In this document: positions 9,603 to 18,933 of the stretch, one piece after another | Layout of the letters: each line of letters begins with the position of its first letter | Numbering within the stretch: position 1 is the stretch's first letter | Assembly (NCBI GenBank): GCA_029245865.1 | Contig: JAQWOM010000034.1 | Span: 78,305-142,304, forward strand | DNA from: Planctomycetota bacterium | GTDB taxonomy: Bacteria; Planctomycetota; B15-G4 | Direction: 5' to 3' | Length of the DNA stretch: 64,000 nt | The notes under the pieces: model-generated | What the model was told of the DNA's origin: nothing | The model's database searches: none | Seen by the model: the letters and a program-made list of their open reading frames with translations, nothing else | Position numbers and translations under genes: made by a program

Positions 9603-9943
9603 TGGAAGTCCGGGACGGTCTTTCACCTGTCGGGCTCGGCCAAGATGGCCCGAGCGTGCTCACGGTCGATTGGAGCAACGGCCATCAGGGGCGCCTTGGT
9701 GTCCGCCATCTACGGCTGGCTTGTCCATGCGCGCAGTGTGTCGACGAATGGACGGGAGAAAAGACTCTCGATCCCGATTCAGTTCCTGATTCTGTCAGGC
9801 CTATCAGCATAGACCCTGTCGGGCTGTACGGTATTCAGATTGAATGGAGTGATGGGCATTCCACGGGCATCTATACGTATGAAACGCTGGGCAAGCTCTG
9901 TGCCTGCCCTGATTGCACGCCAACTGGAGAAACCCCGATATGA
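9602..9943 (+). CDS. DUF971 domain protein
   Basis: 113 residues, counted from ATG 9602, which overlaps the mrp stop; a TTG at 9599 is one codon earlier. DUF971 is the domain also found at the N-terminus of gamma-butyrobetaine hydroxylases. Seen: [25 protein letters not shown], in which the WSDGH-like turn and LRxxCxCAxC cysteines are family features, and a second [17 protein letters not shown] plus a final CACPDC. The cysteine sets suggest a metal or Fe-S role linked to Mrp (inference). It overlaps glyA by 4 bases. Confidence 0.88.
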   Translation: MEVRDGLSPVGLGQDGPSVLTVDWSNGHQGRLGVRHLRLACPCAQCVDEWTGEKTLDPDSVPDSVRPISIDPVGLYGIQIEWSDGHSTGIYTYETLGKLCACPDCTPTGETPI

Positions 9944-11181
9944 GTGAACTGTCGGATGCCGACCCAGAGATTTACGCAGCCATCGCAGCCGAGAGCCGGC
10001 GCCAACATGCCGACCTCGAACTGATTGCCTCTGAAAACACCACATCCAGCGCGGTGCGGGAGGCGGTTGGATCGGTGCTCACGAACAAGTACGCAGAGGG
10101 CTACCCGGGGCGCCGGTACTACGGTGGATGCGAGCACGTCGACGTTGTTGAGAGGGTCGCGCGGGATCGCGCCAAAAAACTGTTTGGTTCTGAACGCGCG
10201 AACGTGCAGCCGCACTCCGGCAGCCAGGCCAACATGGCTGTGCTCATGGCGCTGCTCGAAACTGGCGACAGCTATCTGGCGATGGATTTGGCACATGGGG
10301 GGCATCTCACCCATGGGCATCCTCTGAATTTTTCAGGTCGGCTCTACGCACCGATTGCCTATGGCGTCGACCGAGAAACAGAGCAGATCGATATGGATGC
10401 CGTCGGAGCACTCGCTCGCGAACACCGGCCGAAACTCATAATCGCTGGTGCGAGTGCTTACTCCCGTTTCATTGATTTTGAAGCCTTTGCGGCCATTGCC
10501 CAGGAGGTTGGAGCACTCTTGATGGTCGACATGGCGCACATTGCTGGCCTGGTGGCCGCAGGTGTTCACCCCAGCCCGGTGCCGCATGCTGATGTGGTGA
10601 CGCTGACGACCCACAAGAGTCTGCGTGGCCCTCGAGGAGGCATGATCCTTTCTCAGGCCGGGCCCATGAAAGCGATCAACTCGCGCGTTTTTCCAGGGAT
10701 TCAAGGTGGCCCGTTGATGCATGTCATTGCGGGAAAAGCCGTCGCACTGAAAGAGGCTGCTGAGCCCGCGTTCGTGGAATATCAACAGCGTGTGGTGGAA
10801 AGCGCTCGTGCGCTCGCCGAACAACTGGTCGAGAGGGGCGTTCGTCTTGTTTCTGGTGGAACAGACAATCATCTCGTTCTCGTGGATGTTGGGAGCAAGG
10901 GGCTGACCGGCGCAGATGCCGAAGAGGCTCTCGGGGCGGCGGGTCTGACCACGAACAAGAATATGATCCCTTACGACACTCAGCCTCCGATGAAGGCCTC
11001 GGGTATCCGCCTGGGGACACCCGCTTTGTGCACCCGGGGCTTTGGCCCCGAGGAACTGCGCCGCGTCGCAGATGCGATCGCCGACATACTCGAGGCGCCT
11101 GCCGATGAGGTCGTGCGTACTCGCGTGAAAGCTGTCGTCGCAGAACTGGTGGACGCTCATCCTCTGGCGACGCTCGTTTGA
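9940..11181 (+). CDS. glyA: Serine hydroxymethyltransferase
   Basis: PLP enzyme interconverting serine and glycine with tetrahydrofolate, the main one-carbon source. 413 residues from ATG 9940 (overlapping the DUF971 stop); the frame's earlier ATG at 9913 lies inside DUF971. Seen: [59 protein letters not shown] and the PLP lysine in [12 protein letters not shown] near residue 225. Full length and intact. Confidence 0.98.
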   Translation: MSELSDADPEIYAAIAAESRRQHADLELIASENTTSSAVREAVGSVLTNKYAEGYPGRRYYGGCEHVDVVERVARDRAKKLFGSERANVQPHSGSQANMAVLMALLETGDSYLAMDLAHGGHLTHGHPLNFSGRLYAPIAYGVDRETEQIDMDAVGALAREHRPKLIIAGASAYSRFIDFEAFAAIAQEVGALLMVDMAHIAGLVAAGVHPSPVPHADVVTLTTHKSLRGPRGGMILSQAGPMKAINSRVFPGIQGGPLMHVIAGKAVALKEAAEPAFVEYQQRVVESARALAEQLVERGVRLVSGGTDNHLVLVDVGSKGLTGADAEEALGAAGLTTNKNMIPYDTQPPMKASGIRLGTPALCTRGFGPEELRRVADAIADILEAPADEVVRTRVKAVVAELVDAHPLATLV

Positions 11182-11885
11182 TGGCCGGGTCTCGAGAGAC
11201 ATACGTCGTCGACATCGAAACAGCCGGAGTTCCGTGGGGGACCTTGGACGAGAAGACGCGCGAGTACCTTCAGGGGCGCGCCAAGTCAGAGGCCGAGAAA
11301 GAGGGCGTGACGCATCGACTGGGCCTCGATCCAGGGACGGGCCGAGTGATCGTCATCGGGATGAAGAACATCACGGCCGATAAAAGCGGCGTGTTCGTGG
11401 AAGGCAAGTCTCGCGGGTGGGTCGATGAGGGCCCGGACGGCTTCAAGCGTTTCGATGGGGACGAACGGGAAATGCTGACAGAATTCTGGCGTATGTTGGG
11501 CACGAATGCAGGGCGCGTCGTGACCTACAACGGGCGTCAGTTCGACGGGCCCTTTCTGATGCTGCGGTCGGCCATCCTTGGTGTGGCGCCGACCATGAAC
11601 CTGGCTGGCTATCGATATTCGATGAACCCACACTGCGATCTGCAGGAGGTCTTGACCTTTCACGGCGCCTCGCGCCCGGTGTACAGCCTGGACTACTGGT
11701 GTCGTCGCTTCGGGATCATGTCCCCCAAGGAGGCGGGCTTGGACGGATCTCTGGTGCAGGAGTACTACGACTCGGGTCGTATTCAGGAGATCGTGGAGTA
11801 CTGCACACGGGACGTGGTGGCCACGGCCCAGCTTTACCAGAAGCTGGAATCTACGCTCCTTCCGCTGTTCGAGCGGAGTCGCTGA
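11181..11885 (+). CDS. RNase H-like 3'-5' exonuclease (DnaQ/PolB exonuclease-like)
   Basis: 234 residues from ATG 11181, which overlaps the glyA stop (TGATG). Resembles the predicted PolB-like 3'-5' exonuclease family. Seen: the first acidic motif VDIETAG near residue 9-15, TYNGRQFDGPFL near residue 117 as the second, and YCTRDVVATAQLY close to the end carrying the third Asp. This is the DEDD pattern, although a His/Tyr five residues before the last Asp is not obvious. It acts on nucleic acids in the cytosol; substrate unknown. Last gene of the mrp-glyA run. Confidence 0.75.
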   Translation: MAGSRETYVVDIETAGVPWGTLDEKTREYLQGRAKSEAEKEGVTHRLGLDPGTGRVIVIGMKNITADKSGVFVEGKSRGWVDEGPDGFKRFDGDEREMLTEFWRMLGTNAGRVVTYNGRQFDGPFLMLRSAILGVAPTMNLAGYRYSMNPHCDLQEVLTFHGASRPVYSLDYWCRRFGIMSPKEAGLDGSLVQEYYDSGRIQEIVEYCTRDVVATAQLYQKLESTLLPLFERSR

Positions 11886-11915
11886 GCAAGCTGACCGACG
11901 TTCAGGCGGGTCGTC

Positions 11916-12209
11916 TTACTTGTCGAGGCCGGACATCCGAGTCGGGCTCATCCAGCCAATGCCCCGGAGCACGCCCAGGACTTCGGTCCAGCTCGGAAAT
12001 GTCTTGCCGGTCTTCCGCTTGTACTTGTCCATGGCCTTCAAGAACTGGAGTCGCTCGTATTCGAGCAACTCAGCATCTTCTGGGGGATCTTTGGGGCTGC
12101 GCCGCTTGGCAGAGCGGCTTGACGTGCGGGTAGACCCGCTCGCCTTGGCCTTGGACTTGGTCTTAGAAGAGGCCGAGGCGGCCTTGTCGGACTTCTTTGT
12201 CGTCACCAT
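11916..12209 (-). CDS. Small Lys/Ser-rich basic protein with conserved C-terminal helix
   Basis: 97 residues. The first 40 are almost entirely Lys, Ser, Ala, Thr and Arg, like a histone-tail or nucleic-acid-binding segment. Residues about 48-90 are ordered: LLEYERLQFLKAMDKYKRKTGKTFPSW, then TEVLGVLRGIGW. Short proteins with this FLxAMDxYKxxxxxxFPxWSEVLxVLxxLGY pattern recur in planctomycetes (family knowledge); their function is not known. It sits 32 bases downstream of mtnA on the same strand and may be the last gene of that operon. Confidence 0.7.
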   Translation of the reverse strand: MVTTKKSDKAASASSKTKSKAKASGSTRTSSRSAKRRSPKDPPEDAELLEYERLQFLKAMDKYKRKTGKTFPSWTEVLGVLRGIGWMSPTRMSGLDK

Positions 12210-12241
12210 GAGTGCGCTCCCGCGTGGGTGTTCTGTGGAGC

Positions 12242-13321
12242 CTACTCATCGGCCAGACAGCCATTCCTCCTGAAGTGTTCCAGGACAGCTTCTGTGTCCG
12301 GGTTCTGGATGACCCCGAATTCGGTCACAATTCCGGCAATATGCTCGTGTGGCGTGACATCAAAGGCGGGGTTGTAGACCGCGACATCGGCCGGGGCATT
12401 GAGCCCTCCGGTGTATCCACGGCGAATCTCATCAGGGTCCCGCTGCTCGATAGGGATGTCATCCCCATGGGCAGTGTTCAGGTCGAACGTGGACGTGGGG
12501 GCCACCACGTAGAACGGAATGCCGTGATGCTTGGCCAGTACAGAGACCGAGTAGGTGCCGATCTTATTGGCAGCGTCTCCGTTGGCTGCAATGCGGTCGG
12601 AGCCCACGAAAATCTTTTGAATGCGGCCTTCTTTCATGACCTGGCCGGCCATGTTGTCGCAAATGAGAGTCACGTCGATGCCGGCATTGTGCAGTTCCCA
12701 GGAGGTGAGCCGGCTGCCCTGATTCAGAGGACGCGTCTCGTCGGCGAAGACGGCAAAGGTCTTGCCCTCTTCTTGCGCGGCAAAGAACACCGCGAGAGCT
12801 GTGCCGTAGTCGGCGGTCGCGAGCCCTCCTGCATTGCAGTGCGTCAGAGCGGATTCTCCTTCGTGAAGGAGAGCGGCTCCGTGCTTCCCGAGTCGCCGGC
12901 AGATGTCACGGTCTTCGGTCCAGATCGCCTTGGCTTCGTCGAGAAGTCTTTGCTTGAGTTCGGGGACCGAGATGTCGCCGGCGGCATGGGCGACGCGCCT
13001 CATGCGGTCAAGGCCCCAGAAGAGATTGACTGCTGTGGGACGCGATGAACTGAGGTAGTCGACCGTTTTTTGAAGATCCTCAAGGAATGCGCTGGCCGAG
13101 GTCGCCGTGGAATTGCGCACACCCAAAACAGTGCCGAAGCCTGCCGCAACGCCAATCGCTGGAGCGCCGCGAACCGCGAGACGCTTGATGGCATCCCACA
13201 TGTCCTCCTGCGTCTGACAATCGATCTCTTTGAACTCTGCGGGCAGCAGGGTTTGCTCAATGAGGCGGCAGCAGCCGTCGAGGTCTCCGATCCAGTGAAT
13301 CGTGTCGGGATGTGCCGTCAT
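12242..13321 (-). CDS. mtnA: S-methyl-5-thioribose-1-phosphate isomerase
   Basis: Methionine-salvage enzyme converting methylthioribose 1-phosphate to methylthioribulose 1-phosphate. 359 residues from ATG at 13321; the longer open frame runs back through purE and is spurious. Seen: IKRLAVRGAPAIGVAAGFG, LTHCNAGGLAT with the catalytic Cys, ADETRPLNQGSRLTSWEL, and VGSDRIAANGDAANKIGTY with the catalytic Asp. Four bases separate it from the purE stop. The isomerase is closely related to eIF2B-like proteins, but the active-site residues support MtnA. No other salvage gene is in the window. Confidence 0.95.
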   Translation of the reverse strand: MTAHPDTIHWIGDLDGCCRLIEQTLLPAEFKEIDCQTQEDMWDAIKRLAVRGAPAIGVAAGFGTVLGVRNSTATSASAFLEDLQKTVDYLSSSRPTAVNLFWGLDRMRRVAHAAGDISVPELKQRLLDEAKAIWTEDRDICRRLGKHGAALLHEGESALTHCNAGGLATADYGTALAVFFAAQEEGKTFAVFADETRPLNQGSRLTSWELHNAGIDVTLICDNMAGQVMKEGRIQKIFVGSDRIAANGDAANKIGTYSVSVLAKHHGIPFYVVAPTSTFDLNTAHGDDIPIEQRDPDEIRRGYTGGLNAPADVAVYNPAFDVTPHEHIAGIVTEFGVIQNPDTEAVLEHFRRNGCLADE

Positions 13322-13325
13322 GTCT

Positions 13326-13841
13326 TTATCCCTCTTGCGCGTCGCGTAGCTTCTTGGAGACCGCCAGGTCTTTGGCGAGGACAGCTTCCCGCATGGAAGC
13401 CTTGTGCTGATCAAGCGCCTCGGCCAGGGACGAGTCGGCCACGGCCATGATGCGTACGGCAAGAAGAGCCGCATTTTTCCCACCCGCTTTATTGGCCGCC
13501 ACAGTTGCCACGGGGATCCCGCTTGGCATCTGAACAACGGACAGCAGGGAGTCCAGGCCGCCCGCAAATCCCGTCGGTATGGGGACTCCGATGACAGGCA
13601 GGGTGCTTGCCGCGGCCAGCACACCAGCCAGGTGTGCTGCTCCGCCGGCGACGCCCACGATCACCTCGACGCCAGCTGCTCGGGCACCTGCTGCCAACTC
13701 GCCTACATGATCGGGTGTCCGGTGAGCCGAGAGAATGCGGACGTCAAAAGGAACCTTCATCGACTTCAACTGTTCGAAGCCGGATTCCACGTGGGGGAGA
13801 TCGCTGTCGCTCCCCAGGACCCATAAGACGCGAGGCTTCAT
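13326..13841 (-). CDS. purE: N5-carboxyaminoimidazole ribonucleotide mutase
   Basis: De novo purine synthesis, making CAIR. 171 residues. Seen: VLGSDSDLPHVESG near the N-terminus, ILSAHRTPDHV with the catalytic His, GVAGGAAHLAGV, and the MPSGIPVATVAAN stretch. SAHRTP is typical of the mutase class that works after PurK, while DLPH in the first loop is less typical, so the class (N5-CAIR mutase or direct AIR carboxylase) is not certain; no purK is visible. It overlaps purC by 4 bases and is followed closely by mtnA. Confidence 0.93.
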   Translation of the reverse strand: MKPRVLWVLGSDSDLPHVESGFEQLKSMKVPFDVRILSAHRTPDHVGELAAGARAAGVEVIVGVAGGAAHLAGVLAAASTLPVIGVPIPTGFAGGLDSLLSVVQMPSGIPVATVAANKAGGKNAALLAVRIMAVADSSLAEALDQHKASMREAVLAKDLAVSKKLRDAQEG

Positions 13842-14743
13842 GACACGGGTTCCGTAAGGCGGCTCTCGATATCAATGTAACGCGCCCGAGCCTTGTCGAG
13901 CACTTCGATGGGAAGCTCGGGGGCTGGCGGGGTCTTGTCCCAGTTCATGGCAAGCAATGTGTCGCGGACGATCTGCTTGTCGTAGCTGTCCTGGCTTCGC
14001 CCTGGCTCATAGTCGGCCTCGAGCCAGTAGCGGGACGAGTCGGGTGTGAAAACTTCGTCGATCAATGTCAGTTGATCTTGAACGAGTCCAAACTCGAACT
14101 TGGTGTCAGCCAGCAAGATGCCGCGCTTACGCGCGTGGGCTGCAGCACACTCGTAGAGAGCGAGCGAGAGCGCGCCAGTTCTTGTCGCGAGGTCGACACC
14201 GATGATGTCGCCGAGCTGCGCAATCGAAATGTTCTCGTCGTGCTCTCCCATGGGCGCCTTGGTGCTCGGCGTCAGGAGTGGCTCGGGAAGACGTGAACTT
14301 TCTTTCAGGCCTTCGGGAAGCTTGTGCCCGCAGACCATGCCCGTTTCCTGGTACTCCTTCCAGCCAGAGCCCGCGAGGTAGCCGCGAACGATGAACTCGG
14401 CCTTGAGGGGGGTCGCTTTCTGAACGAGCATCGACCTTCCCTCCAGGGCCTGCTCGTGAGCAGCGACTGCCGGAGGCATCTTGCTGACGTCTGTTTCGAT
14501 CACGTGGTTTTGCACGAGGTCGGCGGTCAGGTCGAACCAGAACTTGCTCAGTCGAGTGAGGATCTTGCCCTTGCCGTCAAGTCTCTGAGGGAGCACTACG
14601 TCAAAAGCCGAGAGGCGGTCGGTTGCGACCAGCAGCATTCGGGTTTCGTCGATGGCAAAAATATCTCGCACTTTGCCCTGGTGGAGTCTGTGCAGGCCCT
14701 CCAGGTGTTCTTCAGGTGCGGTTTCTGTGGTCTCGGTGCTCAT
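13838..14743 (-). CDS. purC: Phosphoribosylaminoimidazole-succinocarboxamide synthase
   Basis: Joins CAIR and aspartate in purine synthesis. 301 residues from ATG at 14743, preceded by GGAG at 14749-14752; the open frame upstream is not family sequence. Seen: LHQGKVRDIFAID, VATDRLSAFDVVLP, EFIVRGYLAGSGWKEY, APMGEHDENIS, LADTKFEFG and DEVFTPDSSRYW, all in family order. It is the first gene of purC-purE-mtnA. A TATGAT hexamer on the minus strand at 14784-14789 could be its -10 box, giving a leader of about 30 bases. Confidence 0.97.
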   Translation of the reverse strand: MSTETTETAPEEHLEGLHRLHQGKVRDIFAIDETRMLLVATDRLSAFDVVLPQRLDGKGKILTRLSKFWFDLTADLVQNHVIETDVSKMPPAVAAHEQALEGRSMLVQKATPLKAEFIVRGYLAGSGWKEYQETGMVCGHKLPEGLKESSRLPEPLLTPSTKAPMGEHDENISIAQLGDIIGVDLATRTGALSLALYECAAAHARKRGILLADTKFEFGLVQDQLTLIDEVFTPDSSRYWLEADYEPGRSQDSYDKQIVRDTLLAMNWDKTPPAPELPIEVLDKARARYIDIESRLTEPVS

Positions 14744-14948
14744 CTGCACTCCGGTAGAGAAAGATGTTTGAGGCAATTGGCGGATCATACCGGAAGGCAG
14801 AGTCCGGGATCGACCACACCTTCGCCTTCCGAGGGGGGGAATCTGGAGGCTATGCTGGGGGCCTGATGTCGCCCCCAAAACACCGCACCCTCAGGTTTAG
14901 AATCGCACCGCTCCCGGCCTCCGCTCCGCCGTGCGGAGTGCTCCTCTG

Positions 14949-15896
14949 ATGCTGCTTGTCACGGGCGGTGCCGGGTACATCGGGAGCCATGCCACGCGCG
15001 CCCTGGCCGCGGCTGGGCATGACGTCGTGGTCTACGACGACCTCTCCGAGGGCTTCTCGGACGCGGTGCTGGGTAAGCCCCTGGTCGTCGGGGACATCCT
15101 TGATACGGAGAAGCTGCAGAAGACTCTCAAAGATCATGCCGTCGACGCGGTTCTCCACTTTGCGGCACGTTGCTACGTCGGCGAATCCATGCAGAAGCCG
15201 GATCTCTACTGGCGAGTCAATCGAGACGGGACCCGGTCGCTGCTGAAGGCCATGGCAGGTGCGGGGGTGGGTAAGCTCGTTTTCTCGTCAACCTGTGCTG
15301 TTTACGGCGTGCCAGACAGCGTTCCGATGCATGAGGACACTCCTCATCGTCCACTGAGCGTTTACGGCGAGACCAAGGCCGCCATGGAAGGGGAGATCGC
15401 CGATTCCGATGTGGAAGCCGTTGTCTTCCGGTATTTCAACGCCGCCGGGGCCAGCAGCGATGCCGTGCTGGGCGAGCGTCACGATCCCGAGACCCATTTG
15501 ATCCCTCTGGCGCTCATGGCCGCCCGGGACGGAGCCACGCTGACGATCAACGGTGACGACTACCCCACACCCGATGGAACTTGTGTGCGGGACTACATCC
15601 ATGTGATGGATCTCGCAGACGCGCACGTGGCGGGTGTCCAGCGCCTCCTTGCGGGAAATTCAGGACTCACGGCGAACCTGGGGAGCGGACGTGGCTACTC
15701 AGTTCTCGAAATCGTGGAAGCTGTTCGCCGGGTGACCGGGCGGCCCTTGGCCACTCAGGTGGGGCCGCGCCGCCCCGGTGATCCACCCGCCCTGTACGCA
15801 CGTGCCGAACGAGCCGAGAGCGAACTCGGCTGGCGGCCGCAATTCACGGACATCCAGGTCATTGTTGAGCACGCATGGCGAGCCCTCCGCGACTGA
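14949..15896 (+). CDS. galE: UDP-glucose 4-epimerase
   Basis: NAD-dependent short-chain dehydrogenase/epimerase interconverting UDP-glucose and UDP-galactose for envelope sugars. 315 residues from ATG 14949, with GGAG at 14935-14938; a GTG at 14931 is less likely. Seen: the Rossmann loop TGGAGYIGSH at the N-terminus, FSSTCAVYG with the catalytic Ser/Thr, YGETK with Tyr and Lys, FRYFNAAGAS, GTCVRDYIHVMDLA and LGSGRGYSVLEI. It overlaps the next gene by 22 bases. Other UDP-hexose epimerases are possible but the motifs favour GalE. Confidence 0.93.
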   Translation: MLLVTGGAGYIGSHATRALAAAGHDVVVYDDLSEGFSDAVLGKPLVVGDILDTEKLQKTLKDHAVDAVLHFAARCYVGESMQKPDLYWRVNRDGTRSLLKAMAGAGVGKLVFSSTCAVYGVPDSVPMHEDTPHRPLSVYGETKAAMEGEIADSDVEAVVFRYFNAAGASSDAVLGERHDPETHLIPLALMAARDGATLTINGDDYPTPDGTCVRDYIHVMDLADAHVAGVQRLLAGNSGLTANLGSGRGYSVLEIVEAVRRVTGRPLATQVGPRRPGDPPALYARAERAESELGWRPQFTDIQVIVEHAWRALRD

Positions 15897-16654
15897 TTGT
15901 CCTGGGTTCCGGAACTTCGGTGCCTCGCGCCGACCGGGCGACCAGCTGTTACCTCGTGGATCCGGGTGATGGACGAGCTGTGCTCGTGGACCTTGGTCCG
16001 GGATCCCTTCACCGGGCGGCTGCGGCTGGTTACGACCTGGATCATCTGCACGGGGTCTTGATGACCCACATCCACCCCGATCACAGCGCCGACCTGGCGG
16101 CACTCGACTTCGCCCTGCGGCATCCGGGGCCTCGAGCAGGGCTGCCTCCGCTGCCCGTCTGGGGGCACGCGGCCGTGACGTTGCTCCATGCGCGTCTCCG
16201 AAATGCCTGGCCAGGATGGCTCGGAAGTGGCCCGGAGCGCCTCGACATGCAGGTGATCGGGCCAGGCGAACTCGAGGTGCCGGGGTTCACGAAGGCCGAG
16301 GCGTTCCAGATTTGCCATGCCGAGAGCTCTCTGGGCTACCGGCTGACCCTCCCAAACGGCTTCCAGGTCGCCTTTTCAGGTGATGCCTCGGAAGGGGCCC
16401 AGCTGGAGGAACTGGGCCATCAAAGCGATCTGTTCGTGCTGGAAGCGGCTGCTCCTCACGAAAATCCTGTGCGAGGGCACCTGTCGCCCGAGCGGGCGGC
16501 GGCTGTTGCCTCCTCCTGCCAGGCCAAACATCTGATGTTGACGCACTTCTACCCCGAGGTGCTGGCAGATCCAGTCGAGCCCCGAGTTCGCACAGCATTT
16601 GAGGGTCGGCTCAGCCTTGCTCAAGATGGGATGATCATCGAGCTCGTGTGCTGA
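15875..16654 (+). CDS. Metallo-beta-lactamase-fold hydrolase (RNase Z-like)
   Basis: 259 residues. Seen: LIVLGSGTSVPRADRATSCYLV at the N-terminus (typical of the RNase Z/AtsA branch), the zinc motif THIHPDHSADL near residues 67-77, a later SGDAS carrying the bridging Asp, and a final LTHFYPE with His. It lacks the long exosite insert of true RNase Z, so tRNA maturation is unlikely and a small ester or similar substrate is possible. The ATG at 15875 lies inside the last codons of galE, implying coupled translation. Confidence 0.82.
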   Translation: MASPPRLIVLGSGTSVPRADRATSCYLVDPGDGRAVLVDLGPGSLHRAAAAGYDLDHLHGVLMTHIHPDHSADLAALDFALRHPGPRAGLPPLPVWGHAAVTLLHARLRNAWPGWLGSGPERLDMQVIGPGELEVPGFTKAEAFQICHAESSLGYRLTLPNGFQVAFSGDASEGAQLEELGHQSDLFVLEAAAPHENPVRGHLSPERAAAVASSCQAKHLMLTHFYPEVLADPVEPRVRTAFEGRLSLAQDGMIIELVC

Positions 16655-16686
16655 GTCTGTCAAACGACGCCTTCTCGGATGACGTG

Positions 16687-18120
16687 ATGCTTTCGACGGT
16701 CCTGTGCTTCGCTCTCGCGCTGGTCGGAACGGGTGACTCCGTTGAGGAGATCCTGGAGCGTAAAGCTCTCCGAGGCGCTTCGATTTCCGTGGCTGTTATG
16801 GATGCGCAAACCGGCGAGCGCATCTTCTCGCGTGATATCGATGCGCCGCGCACTCCGGCCAGCAATCAGAAAGTCCTGACAACTGCTGCAGCCATTTCTG
16901 AGCTAGGCCCTGACTATCTCTTCACGACGCGGCTGTTAGGCAATGGGCAGGTCAGCAAGCAAGGCGTCCTGTCTGGAGACCTGATCCTGCGTGGAGGAGG
17001 CGACCCCTGTCTTCGAGCCGACGCACTTCAAGGCCAAGAGATCGAAGATCCTGCGCAACTGCTTGCGGAGCTACTCAAGTCACGTGGTCTTACAAGAATT
17101 GATGGCGCCCTGGTGCTCGACGATGAATTTCTCGATCGACAGTGGGTTCACCCGGATTGGGAACAGACGGATCTAGATTTTCCATATGCCGCTCCGGTTA
17201 GTGCCCTTTCGATTCACGGGAACTGCATGCCCATCTCATTGGATGGGCGAGGGTCCGGCAGTGAACCCGCAGGGAAGCTGGCCACAAGCGCACCAGGCTA
17301 CTCACTTCGAAATGAAGTGAAGTGGGCCTCTGGAGGGAACACATTTGTGGTGGGTGCGATGCGGCCGGACGACGGTGGAGTGATTCGCCTGCGCGGTCGT
17401 ATGAGTCACGGCGTCGAATCGCGTGCGCTACGCGTTCCCGTTCGCGACGGAGCGCTGCTCTTTGGTCGCTGCCTTGTGTCGGAACTCCGACGTCAGGGCA
17501 TCACCGTCCGTGGTGGCATTCAGCGCGAGGGCGGTGCCGCTCGAGGGCTGGGAGCTGACAGCGAACTTGTCCGTCTCGAGACACCGCTGTCTTTGGCTGT
17601 GATTCTTGCCAACAAAGAGAGCGACAACTCAATCAGTGACCATCTGGCGAAGGTTGTCGGGGCTGAGGTCCTGGGCGACGGGTCGTTTGCTGGCGGGGCT
17701 CGCGCCGTCAAAGACTTCTTGAGGGACGTCGTCGATGTGACCACAGTCGGCTTTGCGATGTCAGATGGCTCGGGGTTGGCGCGCTCAAACCGAGTGACGG
17801 CGAGGCAGATGGTTGACACGCTGGTCACCATGAATCAAGCGGCACCGGGGGTCCGCGATCTCTTCATCCGTTCTTTGCCTGTGGCGGGGCTAGACGGCTC
17901 GTTGAGAGATCGCTTGACGCAGCCACCGTATCTGGGGTCTGTGCGAGCAAAGTCTGGCTACATCCAAGGGGTGTCGGCTTTGTCAGGCTATGCCTCAACA
18001 TCCTCTGGCCGCCTTCTCGCTTTTTCCATTCTCATCAATGACGTCCCGAAGGGCGTGAGCAATCGACTCATGAAAGCCGTTCAGGACGACATCTGCAGGG
18101 ATCTCGTCGACCGCTTCTAG
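16687..18120 (+). CDS. dacB: D-alanyl-D-alanine carboxypeptidase/endopeptidase, PBP4 family
   Basis: Serine peptidase S13 that trims or cleaves peptidoglycan cross-links in the periplasm. 477 residues from ATG 16687, which directly begins a hydrophobic secretion segment (MLSTVLCFALALVG); GTG 16648, overlapping the previous stop, is an alternative. Seen: SxxK in ASNQKVLTTAAA near residue 62, SDN in KESDNSISDHLAK near 310, and KSG in VRAKSGYIQGVSALSGY near 420: the three active-site motifs in order. Its presence argues for a peptidoglycan wall in this organism, as do the amidase and UppP genes further on. Confidence 0.9.
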   Translation: MLSTVLCFALALVGTGDSVEEILERKALRGASISVAVMDAQTGERIFSRDIDAPRTPASNQKVLTTAAAISELGPDYLFTTRLLGNGQVSKQGVLSGDLILRGGGDPCLRADALQGQEIEDPAQLLAELLKSRGLTRIDGALVLDDEFLDRQWVHPDWEQTDLDFPYAAPVSALSIHGNCMPISLDGRGSGSEPAGKLATSAPGYSLRNEVKWASGGNTFVVGAMRPDDGGVIRLRGRMSHGVESRALRVPVRDGALLFGRCLVSELRRQGITVRGGIQREGGAARGLGADSELVRLETPLSLAVILANKESDNSISDHLAKVVGAEVLGDGSFAGGARAVKDFLRDVVDVTTVGFAMSDGSGLARSNRVTARQMVDTLVTMNQAAPGVRDLFIRSLPVAGLDGSLRDRLTQPPYLGSVRAKSGYIQGVSALSGYASTSSGRLLAFSILINDVPKGVSNRLMKAVQDDICRDLVDRF

Positions 18121-18129
18121 ATATCGCAC

Positions 18130-18933
18130 TTGAACCACGACATCCCTCAACTCCTGGCATTCGCTGTGGAGACCGCCCGTTCAGCAGGTGAGGTCATCAT
18201 GCGACATGATGCCCTCGTGCCACATGGCGACCTCGTGCTCAAAGGCATGCGCGATCCCGTCACCGAGGCAGACATTGCTTCAGAGCGCCACATCGTGGGG
18301 CGCATCCGGGAACGTTATCCAGACGACGCAATCTACGCGGAGGAGGAGACGCGAGACGATGCACGTGACGGGCTGACGTGGTACGTGGACCCCATAGACG
18401 GCACCGTGAATTTCAGTCAGTCTCACCCATTCTTCGCGGTGTCAATCGCCCTGTTTGACGGCCAGACACCACTGGTTGGTGTGGTGCACGCGCCAAGGTT
18501 GCAGGAGACCTTTGCTGCGGGCAGAGGCCTGGGCACGACACTCAACGGGACTCCTGTGAACGTCTCGTCCAAAAAGGCCCTCATCGAAGCGGTGCTTGCC
18601 ACCGGGTTCAGTTACCAGCGCCACGAGCTGGTGGACAACAACGTGGACCACTTCAACGACTTCATTCTCAATGTGCGGGGGTTGCGGCGCTGTGGATCGG
18701 CAGCGCTTGATCTTGCCTACACGGCGGCAGGGCGACTCGATGGTTACTGGGAGCCCCACTTGCGCCCCTTTGACGTGGCAGCGGGAGCACTTCTGGTCTT
18801 GGAGGCGGGGGGTGTGGTCACCGATATGTCGGGAGGTGACGACTGGCTCCACGGCGGAAAGATTGCGGCAGCGCCGAAGACGATGCACGCCTTGATTCTT
18901 TCTCAGCTCGCCGATCCCGGAGGTGATCCGTGA
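18130..18933 (+). CDS. Inositol monophosphatase family protein
   Basis: 267 residues. Mg-dependent phosphatase; bacterial members act on inositol 1-phosphate or similar sugar phosphates, or (SuhB) on transcription complexes. Seen: DPVTEADIASE near residue 39, the YAEEET metal Glu, WYVDPIDGTVNFSQS with both Asp ligands, and RPFDVAAGALLVLEAGG near the C-terminus. The start is TTG 18130; no ATG occurs before residue 24. It overlaps the double uvrA by 4 bases (GTGA) and so heads the uvrA-XPB run. 3'-phosphoadenosine phosphatase activity cannot be excluded. Confidence 0.9.
   Translation: MNHDIPQLLAFAVETARSAGEVIMRHDALVPHGDLVLKGMRDPVTEADIASERHIVGRIRERYPDDAIYAEEETRDDARDGLTWYVDPIDGTVNFSQSHPFFAVSIALFDGQTPLVGVVHAPRLQETFAAGRGLGTTLNGTPVNVSSKKALIEAVLATGFSYQRHELVDNNVDHFNDFILNVRGLRRCGSAALDLAYTAAGRLDGYWEPHLRPFDVAAGALLVLEAGGVVTDMSGGDDWLHGGKIAAAPKTMHALILSQLADPGGDP

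Noticed and set aside
12212..13048. 278-residue open frame antisense to mtnA
   Set aside because: Mirror of mtnA coding bases; no signal and no motif.
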